64,000 nt of DNA from Chloroflexus aggregans DSM 9485 (GCF_000021945.1 NC_011831.1:1501353-1565352), one strand, 5' to 3'; positions 34,336 through 44,693 are shown, counted from the first letter of the stretch. Numbers and translations: made by a program. Notes: generated by a model from the sequence alone, not told the origin.

Positions 34336-37300
34336 TCACGCACCATTGTGCATGGCAGTTTCAGGCTCCATACGCACAATCACGAGCGTCATATCATCGT
34401 GAACCGCACGGCCTTCGCTAAACGATCGCACTTCAGCCAGCAAACGTTCAAGCAATGCTTCGGGAGGCAAATGACCCCAATGGCGAACCAACTGTTCGAG
34501 CCGGTCAAAACCGAGCAGCTCATGTTGCCGATTCTGGGCTTCGACCACCCCATCGGTGTAGAACACCAACGTATCACCGGGGAATAATTCGAGTTCGATC
34601 TGATTGTAACGGGTATCACGATGCATACCGAGCGGCAGCGCCCCAGCGGTTTCCAGAAAGCTGGTGCGCCCATCGCTATGACGTAGCAACGGCGCCAATT
34701 GACCGGCATTAGACAAAATCAACCGATGCTCTATTGGATCGATCAGGGCATAGCCAAGCGCGACAAAGGTATTCCGTGGCACATCCTCTACCAACCAGCG
34801 GTTGGTCTCGGCCATCACCAAACGAGGAAACTCGTGATTACGCGCCTCTGAGCGGGCAGTTGAGCGTGCTACGGCCATTAACATCGCCGCCGGCAACGAC
34901 TTCCCACTCACATCACCGATGATTATCCCAATCCGCGAGCCAAGGTCGATCACATCGTAGAAATCGCCACCGGTTTCACGGGCTGGCAAACAACGTGCAG
35001 CAATCGACACCCCCGAACAGCTCGGTAGCGTGCGCGGGAAGAGGTTTGATTGAATCTGGCGTGCAATCGCGAGTTCTTGCTCAACCCGCGCCACCGACTC
35101 CTGGTACAGTTGCGCATTTTCAATTGCGATGGCGGCATGGTTGGCAAACGTCTGCGCCACCTCAAGATCACGTGCATTGAATGCATTCCGGCGGTACGAG
35201 TCGATATTGAGTACACCGAGCACGCGGCCTTTGGAAATCAGGGGGACACCGAGCCACGTTAGAATCCGGTCACCTATATCACCCTTTGGCCAAATCGTAC
35301 TGTCAGGTGGGGCAACCAACAAGATCGGTTCACGTTGGCGAACCACTTTACCGGCGCCACTGGCTTCAATCGGCAAAGTACGCCCAAGCGGCGCGCTATC
35401 GATTGGCCAACCACTCGCTGCGGCAATCCGCAAGACCGAACCATCGACCAACATAATCGTTGCCGTATCATAGTTGATCAGCTTACGCAATTCGGCCAGC
35501 ACGAGCGGCAAAACCTCGTGCGGATCAAAGCTCGAACTCAGCACGCGGGCCACTTCGCGCAGCGTCTCGGCGGTTCGGCGTTGTTCTTGCTCGGCGGCAA
35601 AGAGCATCGCATTTGCGTAGGCTGTCGCCACCGATGTTGCGACGGTCATCATCAATTCCACCTCGTCCTCAGTATAGGAACGAGGTTCACCAAAACTATC
35701 AAACGAGATCGAGCCAAACATCTGATCACGACTGATCAGTGGCACGATAACCAGCGAACGTATTCCTATTGACTGCCAGTATTCACGCAATATTACGGCG
35801 CGAGGATCGGTGGCAACATCGTGGATCACCTGTGGACGGCGCGTGGTTTGTAGTGCGTTAACCAATGGATTGTCATGGAGAGGAATCTTGGTACCCAGTA
35901 TCCCAATCTGCGGATATTCAGCAGCCACCACACCGGTTTCATCATCTTGGAACAACACCAGACCGGTATGATCGGCCCAGAACAACTGCACCAATTCACG
36001 AGTGGCAATTTCAAGTATCGCCTGTTGATCAAGGCGAGTAGCGAGTAAGCCAGCGATACGGTTAACCAACGCCATCCGGGACGCCTGTCGCTCGGCAGCA
36101 ACCGCGTGCGCTTGCGCCTCCTTGAACAGCCACGCATTCTCTTTCGCCCGTCGTTCGCGTTCTTCAAACAGGCGCACCTTCTGCACAGCCAGGCTGAGGA
36201 GACTGGCAATTTGGGCGAGGAAATCGACCGTGCCATCATCGTAGCGGTACGGTCGTTCATCTTGCAACGCCAGTACGCCGATGGCAACTTCGTTCTGGGC
36301 TAACAACGGCACCCCAACCCACGAACGCATGAGGTGGGATGAACCAATCGGATACGGCTGAATACCCAACGCTTCGACCCGATCACGTTCGACACTTAGA
36401 TCATCGAAACGTAACGAACGACGTTGGGTCAGGAGCCAATCGGTGAGGGAACGGGGATGTATCGGGCGACCCATCAACTCGGCCCCAAGTTGATGGTGAT
36501 GCTCAACAAAAACGGCATACTGCACCACGCGCGTGTCTGGGTCACACAGCAACAGATAAAAGACAGAAGCCTCCGTTAAATCAACCACAATGCGCCGGAC
36601 TTCGTTAAAAATGCGGTCAAGATCATACGACGCCGCCACCAGCGTTCCGATTTGATTAATCGCCTGCAACTCGGCAATCTGGCGTGTGCGTTGAACTTGC
36701 AAGGTAACATTTTGCACGTGCAACGCCAACTGCGCAGCCACATTACCGAGAAACTCCATATCACGGAGCGTAAAGGCGTATGGCCGGTAACTCTGGACGG
36801 AGACAACCCCGATCGGGCGACCATCGCGATCGAGTAACGGCCAACCAATCCACGATTGCGCCATCCGATCGGCGCCGATGATCACCCCTTCAACATCAGG
36901 CAATGTTGTAATTTCAGAGGGCAAATTATTGAGAAAAATCGGCTGACACTCACGCAGAATCCATGCCGTCAGTGAACGCGGCGGTGGTGGTTGACTAATC
37001 CAGTATCGGTAGACGTTTCCCTCATCGAGAGTAATACCATCGCTGATCAAATTGCGTACCGGATCATAAATCACCATCGAAAACACATCAAGAGCCATAC
37101 AGGCGCTTAACTCGGCTGCAGCCCGTTGCAACAATTCGTGAGCAGTTTGGGTCGTCGAAGCGGCGAGGCTGATCTCGCGCATCGCGCGCAATTCGGAAAT
37201 TTGTCGTTCACGCTCTTCAGTTAAACGGTTGTGTTCGATCAGAATAGCGATTTGATTCGCGACTGACTGCGCCAGCACCAATTCGTGTGGTGCCAATTCA

Positions 37301-38334
37301 CGTGGGCTAAAACCAAACAGGCTCAATGTACCCAACACTCGCCGGCCAACGACCAACGGTAAGTTAACCGTCGACTCGAAGCGCGGGAAGAGGTGTAATG
37401 GAAAGTGCGCCGGATCGTAGAGTGCATACCACTCACGCTCGATAATCCGGGGTTGGACGTTGGTAATCACCTCACGGAGCGGACTGATCTCGATTGGCAC
37501 CTGGTACGTTTGCTCAACATACTCCTCAGTAAAACCCTGTTGGGCCCGCAATACCAAAAGAGTACCGGTTTCATCGAGTAATCGCACATTACCGGCATCA
37601 AAGTGCAGCGTTGTCAGCGCAATTGATAACGCCTCGTTAAGCACCTCATCGAGCGGACGTGGGTCAACCAACGTTGCAGCCAATCGGCTAAGCGAGGCCA
37701 ACTCCTCACTCCGAACGGCCAGTTGCTCGGCCAATTCACGGCTGAGCCGATCCTGCTCGGCGTTGAGAACGACATTTTCGAGCGCCAACGCAATGACATT
37801 AGCCACCCGCTGTAACAGATCGACAGTCTCTTGATTGTAGCGATAAGGTTCGTAGCTCTGGAGGGAAATCACCCCGATAGCCGCCTCACTGATCATCAGC
37901 GGCACTCCAACCCACGAACGCGAGAGTTTAGTAACATTGCCAAAGGGGACTGTCGGCAAGGTTGTATCACGCTCGACAACCAGATCGCCGAAGAGGATCG
38001 GCTCGCGCCGACGCACAATGAGACCGGTCAGATAGCCATATTCACGGTTTTCAAGAAATTCGATAACCCCCTCATCGTACAAGAGCGCCGCCCTGAACCG
38101 TTCGGGCTGTTCATCACACAGGGCGAGGTAACAGGCATCAAACTCAAACACGTTGTGTAATTCATGCACAATAGTCTCGAACATGGCGCGCAGCGACGGA
38201 TGATCACGTGCAACCAAGCCGATTGCATACAACGTGGTCAAAATCCGCTGATCACGCTCTTGTTGGCGGCGCAACAGATCGCGTTGGCGTTCGAGTTCGT
38301 CGATCAATTGGCGGCCAGGGTCACTACGACTCAT
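34336..38334 (-). CDS. Hexa-GAF PP2C-type (SpoIIE/RsbU) phosphatase
   Basis: 1332 residues with no membrane segment. Six GAF-type sensor domains follow one another (about residues 40-200, 215-375, 390-545, 550-715, 745-890, 900-1060), each marked by a SWVGVPL- or SWIGWPL-like strand and a VANQIAI- or FANHAAI-like final helix. A short coiled linker (ELAIARQIQSNLFPRTLP, about 1085) leads to a SpoIIE-type phosphatase with the metal motifs GGDFYD, GDVSGKS and HDDMT. Such enzymes dephosphorylate anti-anti-sigma factors in partner-switching. No anti-sigma factor or STAS protein is adjacent. It is last in a P450-ygfZ-phosphatase operon. Confidence 0.9.
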   Translation of the reverse strand: MSRSDPGRQLIDELERQRDLLRRQQERDQRILTTLYAIGLVARDHPSLRAMFETIVHELHNVFEFDACYLALCDEQPERFRAALLYDEGVIEFLENREYGYLTGLIVRRREPILFGDLVVERDTTLPTVPFGNVTKLSRSWVGVPLMISEAAIGVISLQSYEPYRYNQETVDLLQRVANVIALALENVVLNAEQDRLSRELAEQLAVRSEELASLSRLAATLVDPRPLDEVLNEALSIALTTLHFDAGNVRLLDETGTLLVLRAQQGFTEEYVEQTYQVPIEISPLREVITNVQPRIIEREWYALYDPAHFPLHLFPRFESTVNLPLVVGRRVLGTLSLFGFSPRELAPHELVLAQSVANQIAILIEHNRLTEERERQISELRAMREISLAASTTQTAHELLQRAAAELSACMALDVFSMVIYDPVRNLISDGITLDEGNVYRYWISQPPPPRSLTAWILRECQPIFLNNLPSEITTLPDVEGVIIGADRMAQSWIGWPLLDRDGRPIGVVSVQSYRPYAFTLRDMEFLGNVAAQLALHVQNVTLQVQRTRQIAELQAINQIGTLVAASYDLDRIFNEVRRIVVDLTEASVFYLLLCDPDTRVVQYAVFVEHHHQLGAELMGRPIHPRSLTDWLLTQRRSLRFDDLSVERDRVEALGIQPYPIGSSHLMRSWVGVPLLAQNEVAIGVLALQDERPYRYDDGTVDFLAQIASLLSLAVQKVRLFEERERRAKENAWLFKEAQAHAVAAERQASRMALVNRIAGLLATRLDQQAILEIATRELVQLFWADHTGLVLFQDDETGVVAAEYPQIGILGTKIPLHDNPLVNALQTTRRPQVIHDVATDPRAVILREYWQSIGIRSLVIVPLISRDQMFGSISFDSFGEPRSYTEDEVELMMTVATSVATAYANAMLFAAEQEQRRTAETLREVARVLSSSFDPHEVLPLVLAELRKLINYDTATIMLVDGSVLRIAAASGWPIDSAPLGRTLPIEASGAGKVVRQREPILLVAPPDSTIWPKGDIGDRILTWLGVPLISKGRVLGVLNIDSYRRNAFNARDLEVAQTFANHAAIAIENAQLYQESVARVEQELAIARQIQSNLFPRTLPSCSGVSIAARCLPARETGGDFYDVIDLGSRIGIIIGDVSGKSLPAAMLMAVARSTARSEARNHEFPRLVMAETNRWLVEDVPRNTFVALGYALIDPIEHRLILSNAGQLAPLLRHSDGRTSFLETAGALPLGMHRDTRYNQIELELFPGDTLVFYTDGVVEAQNRQHELLGFDRLEQLVRHWGHLPPEALLERLLAEVRSFSEGRAVHDDMTLVIVRMEPETAMHNGA

Positions 38335-38351
38335 GTGGTCAATTTCCTAAC

Positions 38352-39320
38352 CTACTCAGCGGTAAAGGGCAACCGGCACACGTTTGCCACTTGATCGGCA
38401 ACCAACACCGTTGTACCGTCATCGGCGTAACTACTCCGCACATACGCCAACCCGATCAGACCATATCGTGGTGAGTGGGCAGCACTGGTGAGAACACCAA
38501 CTTCTTTACCATCAACTGTGAGTGGAGTCGGTACGATTGTCGGCAGTGCCGTCAATCGCAACCCGCGCAACTGCTTAGCAATCCGACCCCGGCTCTCCAT
38601 CCGTGCAATAATCTCTTGGCCGACGTAGCAACCCTTCTGAAAACTCACCGCACGCCACAGATCGGCCTCAAGCGGAATGTAGTCGAGGGTAATTTCATGC
38701 CCAAAGCGTGGATACCCATGTTCGATACGCACTACCTCAGCGGTTTCAGCATTAAGTGGCGCAGCACCGGCAGCAACCAGCGCAGCCAGCAACGCCTCGG
38801 TTTGGGCTACCGGCGGATAAAGGGTATAGCCATCACCACCGAGCGGCTCACAACGGGCGATCAATACCGGTGTCTCACCCCACTGCGCAGCAACGATCCC
38901 ATAGCGTTCCGCGACCATCGGTAAACCAAGAGCTTGCACAATCTCACCCGCCTGCGGCCCATAGATACCGATCTGACCCAATTCACTACCGGCATCTGCA
39001 ACGGTGACCTGGTCGTTAAAAAAGATATTTTTACGCAAATGACGCAAGATTGGCCCGCCATGACGCGGTCCCGTTTCCAGCAAGAGTGCATCGGGAAGGG
39101 CATACACCCGTAGCAGGTCGATCATGCGACCGATTGGCGTCGTGAGGACCGTCAATGTCCCCTGACCGGGTTGAAGTCGCGCGATATGGTTCGTCGAGAG
39201 GCGATGCAACAGCGACGCCCGATCACGACCTCGCATCCAGAGTCGCCCTCGGTCAGACTCATCAATAACCGCAGCGGTGGTATACACCGCTTCATAGTCA
39301 TGCGCGACAACACTATTCAT
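38352..39320 (-). CDS. ygfZ: YgfZ/GcvT-like folate-dependent Fe-S protein
   Basis: 322 residues of the aminomethyltransferase-like fold. The YgfZ signature is intact: SFQKGCYVGQEIIARMESRGRIAKQLRGL (about residues 225-253), with the KGCYxGQE cysteine that is redox-sensitive in known YgfZ/IBA57 proteins. RASLLHRLSTNHI near the start is also typical. These proteins use tetrahydrofolate to help build or repair certain [4Fe-4S] enzymes. Its stop is 17 bases before the phosphatase gene and its start 51 bases after the P450 gene. Confidence 0.88.
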   Translation of the reverse strand: MNSVVAHDYEAVYTTAAVIDESDRGRLWMRGRDRASLLHRLSTNHIARLQPGQGTLTVLTTPIGRMIDLLRVYALPDALLLETGPRHGGPILRHLRKNIFFNDQVTVADAGSELGQIGIYGPQAGEIVQALGLPMVAERYGIVAAQWGETPVLIARCEPLGGDGYTLYPPVAQTEALLAALVAAGAAPLNAETAEVVRIEHGYPRFGHEITLDYIPLEADLWRAVSFQKGCYVGQEIIARMESRGRIAKQLRGLRLTALPTIVPTPLTVDGKEVGVLTSAAHSPRYGLIGLAYVRSSYADDGTTVLVADQVANVCRLPFTAE

Positions 39321-39371
39321 AGGTTAGTAATCAGCTATCCTGGAATCGCATAACGACATGTGCGTTTAATA

Positions 39372-40709
39372 TTACATTGTAGCACGGTCATTACACGATG
39401 ATAACCGCAAACGAATCCCATAACGAGGACGAAGAGTTATCCCCGTCTGCAAAACGACCGGATGCTCAGGCACAAGATCAAACTGCCGGCGTCGCGCCAG
39501 TGTTGCCAGCACCAACACCCCTTCCATCCACGCAAACGGTTCACCGATACAGTTCCGCGGGCCACCACCAAAGGGAAAGAAGGCGAATTTTGGTCGTGTC
39601 GCTTGGGCTTCGGGCGTATGACGTAACGGATCACAGCGATAGGGATCGGGGAAGACACGGGGGTCGTGGTGCATCAACCACGGACTCATCAGCACAATGG
39701 TATGAGGTTGCACCCGCATATCGCCAATGGTCACCGGTGTGATGGCGCGCCGTCCGATCAACCACGCCGGTGGATAGAGGCGCAGCGCCTCGGCAAATAG
39801 CCATTCGGTATAGCGGAGGGCCGGCAAATCGGCAACCGTGGGATCGCGGTTACCGAGCACGGTCGTCAACTCAGCCTTCAGCCGTGCTGCAATCGGTGGA
39901 TGGAGGGCAAGCAGATACAAAGCCCACGTTAAGGCATTGGCGGTCGTCTCATGACCGGCTAAAAAGAGGGTAAGCACCTCATCACGTAGTTGTGTATCGG
40001 TCATTCGATACCCACCACGTTCATGATCGACGGCCAACAGTAACATCGAGAGGAGATCGCCGTGATCAACCGGATTGGCGCGACGTTGGGCGATAATTCG
40101 GTAGATGATGGTATCAAGCCGAGTTTTTGCCGTTTGAAAGCGACGCACCGGTGGTAACGGCAGAGCCAGCAGCCAATCGGCAAACGGCAAGACGGCTAGA
40201 TCGAACATCGCCACCAGATCGTGCATTGCGGCAAAGACCTCATCGGCATCGGATTCCGTCTCTACGGCGAAGAGAGTAGCACCGACAACACGCAACGTGA
40301 TCGCCATAAGTTCGCGATTCACATCAAGCACAGCACCGTCGGTCCAGCGTGCGCTCCGATCGGCGGCAGATGCCACCATGGTCTCGCCGTAAGCGGCAAT
40401 CCGTTGCCGGTGGAAGGCCGGTTGAATCAACCGGCGTTGGCGCAAATGCAACTCCCCTTCGCTTGTGAGCAAACCCTCGCCCAGTAACCGTTTTGCCCGT
40501 TCCAGCACACGGCCTTTCACAAAGGCACGATTGTGGGTCACCAATACGTCACGGATAAGTGACGGATGGTTGACTAACAGCATCTCTTGCGGGCCGGCAC
40601 GAAACGGAACCAGATCACCACGATCCGCCAATTCGGCCAGTAGCGTCAGCGGATCGCGGCGCAATCGTTGCAGATTGCGAAGCGCAGCCGACGAAGACAG
40701 ATGCTGCAT
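39372..40709 (-). CDS. Cytochrome P450
   Basis: 445 residues from the second of two adjacent ATGs (40709), 5 bases after an AGGAGG site; the longer frame to 40766 adds 19 unlikely residues. Visible are the I-helix AGHETTANAL (about 260), the K-helix EALR (E-x-x-R, about 318), the PERF-like RCDPLRH (about 370) and the haem-thiolate loop FPFGGGPRNCIGEPFA (about 390). It is soluble, with no N-terminal membrane anchor. The substrate is unknown; bacterial P450s of this CYP102/CYP4-like look often hydroxylate fatty acids or carotenoid-like lipids. A P450 is noteworthy in an organism that grows anaerobically in light and aerobically in the dark. No ferredoxin partner is adjacent. Confidence 0.95.
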   Translation of the reverse strand: MQHLSSSAALRNLQRLRRDPLTLLAELADRGDLVPFRAGPQEMLLVNHPSLIRDVLVTHNRAFVKGRVLERAKRLLGEGLLTSEGELHLRQRRLIQPAFHRQRIAAYGETMVASAADRSARWTDGAVLDVNRELMAITLRVVGATLFAVETESDADEVFAAMHDLVAMFDLAVLPFADWLLALPLPPVRRFQTAKTRLDTIIYRIIAQRRANPVDHGDLLSMLLLAVDHERGGYRMTDTQLRDEVLTLFLAGHETTANALTWALYLLALHPPIAARLKAELTTVLGNRDPTVADLPALRYTEWLFAEALRLYPPAWLIGRRAITPVTIGDMRVQPHTIVLMSPWLMHHDPRVFPDPYRCDPLRHTPEAQATRPKFAFFPFGGGPRNCIGEPFAWMEGVLVLATLARRRQFDLVPEHPVVLQTGITLRPRYGIRLRLSSCNDRATM

Positions 40710-40742
40710 CATAACCTCCTTGATAAGCATAGAGACATATGC

Positions 40743-40751
40743 ATCATACCA
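40743..40751 (-). promoter_or_regulatory. Extended -10 promoter for the P450 operon
   Basis: Minus-strand TGG followed by TATGAT (40748-40743); start predicted about 27 bases before the P450 ATG. No convincing -35. Confidence 0.4.
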
Positions 40752-40814
40752 CGCTTGACCGTGCAAAGGTTAGGCAGAACAAAGGAACGGTGTGTGAAAT
40801 TTGGAACAAAAGCA

Positions 40815-40823
40815 TGGTATACT
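40815..40823 (+). promoter_or_regulatory. Extended -10 promoter for mcr
   Basis: TGG followed by TATACT (40818-40823), with a predicted start near 40830 and a leader of about 54 bases before the mcr ATG. It lies less than 70 bases from the divergent P450 promoter, so a regulator bound between them could control both. Confidence 0.5.
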
Positions 40824-40883
40824 ATAGCTATCGTGACAGTCGTAATGTTAAGACAGCGCCAACCACTGGCGATGGGGGAGCGC

Positions 40884-43800
40884 ATGAGCGTAACAGGGCG
40901 ATTAGCAGGAAAGATTGCGCTAATTACCGGCGGTGCAGGGAACATCGGAAGTGAAATGACCCGTCGCTTTCTCGCCGAGGGTGCCACCGTGATCATCAGC
41001 GGACGGAACAGCGCCAAACTGGCGGCGTTGGCCGAACGGCTACGGAGCGAAGCGGGTGTACCGGCAAAACGGATCGATCTTGAAGTGATGGATGGGAGTG
41101 ATCCGGCGGCGGTGCGTGCCGGCGTTGCAGCGATCATTGGTCGACATGGTCACATTGACATTCTGGTTAATAATGCGGGGAGCACCGGCGCCCAACGACG
41201 ATTGGCCGAGATACCTCTGAACGAAACCGACCGTGACCTCGATGATGAAGAGGCGTTGAGTACAAGTGTCGCGAATCTCCTGGGCATGGCGTGGCATCTG
41301 ATGCGAATTCTCTCCCCCCATATGCCGCCCGGTAGCGCGATTATTAACATTTCGACTATCTTTTCGCGGGCTGAATATTACGGTCGTATTCCTTACGTCG
41401 TACCGAAAGCAGCCCTCAATACGCTCACCCAAATTGCAGCACGTGAGCTGGGTATCCGCGGGATCCGCGTCAACACGATCTTCCCCGGCCCAATCGAGAG
41501 TGAACGGATTCAGACCGTCTTTCAACGCATGGACCAGCTCAAAGGTCGGCCAGAAGGTGATACGGCTAGCCAGTTCCTCGCCACGATGCGGTTGTACCGC
41601 GCCAATGATCAAGGCCAGCTCGAACGCCGCTTCCCTACCATCTGTGACGTAGCCGATGCAGCAGTCTTTCTGGCCAGTGATGAAGCAGCGGCCCTGACCG
41701 GTGAGACGATAGAGGTGACACACGGCATGGAATTGCCGACCAGCAGTGAAACGAGTCTGCTCGCCCGCACCGACCTTCGCACCATCGACGCAAATGGCCG
41801 CACGACGCTGATCTGTGCCGGCGATCAGATCGAAGAAGTGATGGCACTCACCGGTATGCTCCGCACATGTGGGAGTGAAGTGATTATCGGCTTTCGTTCG
41901 GAAGCGGCACTCGCCCAATTCGAGCAGGCAATCGGTGAGAGTCGGCGCCTGGCCGGCGAGTCGTTTATACCGCCAATTGCCCTTCCAATCGACCTCCGTA
42001 ATCCGAGCACGATCGATGCCCTCTTCGACTGGGCCGGCGAGAATACCGGAGGTATCCACGCTGCGGTTATCCTTCCGGCGTCGGGGCGCGAGCCGGCCAC
42101 GCAGGTTATCGATATTGACGACGCCCATGTGCAAGCGTTTTTGAACGACGAGATCGTCGGTTCGATTATCATTGCAAGCCGACTGGCACGGTATTGGCAA
42201 GCCCAGCGGATCGCACCGGGAGCGCGGGCACGCGAGCCGCGTGTAATCTTTCTCTCGAATGGCGCCAGTACCGCTGGCAACCCTTACGGACGGATTCAGA
42301 GTGCCGCTATCGAACAGTTGATCCGTGTCTGGCGCCATGAGGCTGCCCTCGACTATGAGCGTGCAACAGCAGCCGGTGAACGGGTGTTGCCTGCGGTATG
42401 GGCCAGCCAGATTGTGCGCTTTGCGAACCGTAGCCTCGAAGGGTTGGAGTTTGCCTGTGCGTGGACAGCACAGCTCTTGCATAGCCAGCGTCGGATCAAC
42501 GAGATTACCCTGACCATACCGGCCGACATTAGCGCAACGACCGGTGCCCGCAGTGCCTCGGTCGGTTGGGCCGAAAGCCTCATCGGCTTGCATTTAGGCA
42601 AAGTGGCGCTGATCACCGGCGGTAGTGCCGGCATTGGCGGGCAAATCGGTCGCTTGCTCGCCCTTAGCGGGGCGCGTGTGATGCTCGCTGCCCGCGACCC
42701 ACACAAGCTCGAGCAGATACAAGCGACGATTCGGGCCGAACTGGCCGAGGTCGGCTACACCGACGTGGAGGAGCGGGTGCAAATTGCACCGGGCTGTGAT
42801 GTGAGCAGTGAAGAACAGCTCGTCGATCTGGTAGAACGAACACTCGCTGCGTTCGGCACGGTCGATTATCTGATCAACAACGCCGGTATCGCCGGAGTCG
42901 AAGAGATGGTGATCGACATGCCGGTTGAGGGCTGGCGGAATACCCTCTACGCCAATCTGATCAGCAACTACTCGCTGATGCGTAAACTGGCGCCACTCAT
43001 GAAGAAGCAGGGGAGTGGCTATGTTCTCAACGTCTCGTCGTATTTTGGCGGCGAGAAAGATGCGGCAATTCCCTACCCGAACCGCGCCGACTACGCTGTC
43101 TCCAAGGCCGGTCAGCGAGCGATGGCCGAGGTATTTGCCCGCTTCCTTGGCCCCGAGATTCAGATCAACGCTATTGCGCCGGGGCCGGTTGAGGGTGACC
43201 GGTTACGCGGTACCGGCGAGCGACCTGGCCTATTCGCGCGACGGGCACGGCTGATCTTGGAGAACAAGCGACTCAATGAACTACACGCTGCCCTGATTAC
43301 GGCGGCCCGCACCGATAACCGCCCAATGCGTGAACTGGTCGAATTGCTCTTACCCAACGATGTTGCCGCGCTTGCCCAACATCCGGCAGCCCCTGACGTA
43401 TTGCGCACATTGGCAAAGCGATTCCAAAGTGAGGGAGACCCGGCAGCTTCTTCGAGCAGCTTCTTGCTCAACCGCTCAATTGCGGCTAAGCTACTGGCTC
43501 GGCTGATCAACGGTGGGTACGATCTACCGGCTGACATCTTTGCTAACCTGGCAGTACCACCCGATCCCTTCTTCACCCGTGCGCAAATCGACCGTGAGGC
43601 GCGGAAGGTCCGCGACGGCATTATGGGGATGCTGTACCTACAGCGTATGCCGACCGAGTTTGACGTGGCGATGGCGACCGTCTACTACCTCGCCGACCGC
43701 AACGTCAGCGGTGAAACCTTCCATCCATCGGGCGGCCTGCGCTACGAACGCACTCCTACCGGTGGCGAACTGTTCGGATTACCGGCGCCAGAACGGCTGG

Positions 43801-44543
43801 CCGAACTCGTTGGGAGCACCGTCTATCTGATCGGTGAACATCTCACCGAGCATCTCAACTTACTGGCGCGTGCCTATCTGGAGCGATACGGTGCGCGACA
43901 GGTTGTGATGATCGTCGAAACGGAAGCCGGCGCCGAGAAGATGCGTCATCTCTTACACGATCACGTTGAGGCCGGTCGTTTACCGATCATCGTTGCCGGT
44001 GACCAGATCGAAGCAGCCATTGACCAGGCCATTGCCAACTATGGCCGACCAGGCCCGGTGGTTTGCACTCCCTTCCGGCCACTACCAAGCGCACCGTTGG
44101 TTGGACGTAAGGACAGCGACTGGAGTACGGTGCTTAGTGAAGCAGAGTTTGCCGAATTGTGCGAACATCAACTAACGCACCATTTCCGTGTCGCCCGCAA
44201 GATTGCACTGAGCGATGGAGCGAGTTTGGCGTTGGTCACACCCGAAACGACGGCGACATCGAGCACCGAACAATTTGCCCTGGCCAATTTCGTGAAGACA
44301 ACGCTCCATGCATTTACAGCTACGATTGGAGTGGAAAGTGAACGTACCGCGCAGCGGATTCTGATCAATCAGGTTGATTTGACCCGGCGTGCCCGTGCCG
44401 AAGAACCACGTGATCCACGTGAGCGCCAGCAAGAGTTGGAACGCTTTATCGAGGCTGTCTTGTTGGTCACTGCACCGTTGCCGCCAGAAGCTGATACGCG
44501 CTACGCCGGACGGATCCATCGTGGGCGGGCAATTACGGTCTAG
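40884..44543 (+). CDS. mcr: Malonyl-CoA reductase, bifunctional
   Basis: 1219 residues, the exact length I recall for the C. aurantiacus enzyme. The ATG at 40884 follows GGGGGAG; the open frame back to 40668 is untranslated. Two SDR modules: the N-terminal one has TGGAGNIG (about 15) and YVVPK (YxxxK), the C-terminal one has TGGSAGIGG (about 578) and YAVSK. Published dissection of the Chloroflexus enzyme assigns malonyl-CoA to malonate-semialdehyde reduction to the C-terminal half and semialdehyde to 3-hydroxypropionate to the N-terminal half, both with NADPH. This is a defining step of the 3-hydroxypropionate CO2-fixation bicycle. The gene stands alone, with accessory bicycle genes elsewhere. 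Confidence 0.98.
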   Translation: MSVTGRLAGKIALITGGAGNIGSEMTRRFLAEGATVIISGRNSAKLAALAERLRSEAGVPAKRIDLEVMDGSDPAAVRAGVAAIIGRHGHIDILVNNAGSTGAQRRLAEIPLNETDRDLDDEEALSTSVANLLGMAWHLMRILSPHMPPGSAIINISTIFSRAEYYGRIPYVVPKAALNTLTQIAARELGIRGIRVNTIFPGPIESERIQTVFQRMDQLKGRPEGDTASQFLATMRLYRANDQGQLERRFPTICDVADAAVFLASDEAAALTGETIEVTHGMELPTSSETSLLARTDLRTIDANGRTTLICAGDQIEEVMALTGMLRTCGSEVIIGFRSEAALAQFEQAIGESRRLAGESFIPPIALPIDLRNPSTIDALFDWAGENTGGIHAAVILPASGREPATQVIDIDDAHVQAFLNDEIVGSIIIASRLARYWQAQRIAPGARAREPRVIFLSNGASTAGNPYGRIQSAAIEQLIRVWRHEAALDYERATAAGERVLPAVWASQIVRFANRSLEGLEFACAWTAQLLHSQRRINEITLTIPADISATTGARSASVGWAESLIGLHLGKVALITGGSAGIGGQIGRLLALSGARVMLAARDPHKLEQIQATIRAELAEVGYTDVEERVQIAPGCDVSSEEQLVDLVERTLAAFGTVDYLINNAGIAGVEEMVIDMPVEGWRNTLYANLISNYSLMRKLAPLMKKQGSGYVLNVSSYFGGEKDAAIPYPNRADYAVSKAGQRAMAEVFARFLGPEIQINAIAPGPVEGDRLRGTGERPGLFARRARLILENKRLNELHAALITAARTDNRPMRELVELLLPNDVAALAQHPAAPDVLRTLAKRFQSEGDPAASSSSFLLNRSIAAKLLARLINGGYDLPADIFANLAVPPDPFFTRAQIDREARKVRDGIMGMLYLQRMPTEFDVAMATVYYLADRNVSGETFHPSGGLRYERTPTGGELFGLPAPERLAELVGSTVYLIGEHLTEHLNLLARAYLERYGARQVVMIVETEAGAEKMRHLLHDHVEAGRLPIIVAGDQIEAAIDQAIANYGRPGPVVCTPFRPLPSAPLVGRKDSDWSTVLSEAEFAELCEHQLTHHFRVARKIALSDGASLALVTPETTATSSTEQFALANFVKTTLHAFTATIGVESERTAQRILINQVDLTRRARAEEPRDPRERQQELERFIEAVLLVTAPLPPEADTRYAGRIHRGRAITV

Positions 44544-44569
44544 ATCATTCATTATGTAAGCTTGACCTT

Positions 44570-44596
44570 AGAGAGTCGCACGTTGTGCGACTCTCT
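44570..44596 (+). terminator. Hairpin after mcr
   Basis: Perfect 12-bp arms AGAGAGTCGCAC / GTGCGACTCTCT with a 3-base loop, 27 bases after the mcr stop. Very stable, but only GCGTTTCAG follows, so it is an intrinsic terminator with a poor T tract. Confidence 0.65.
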
Positions 44597-44693
44597 GCGT
44601 TTCAGTTATGAGATTTGAAAAAAACTATTTGCACTTTTGCAAGTCATGGGTAGTATCTAGCGCGTATGAGTGCGTCGGATCCTGTGAAAAGTG

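Noticed and set aside
41040-42593. 517-codon minus-strand ORF within mcr
   Set aside because: Antisense shadow of the malonyl-CoA reductase gene; no motif or ribosome site.
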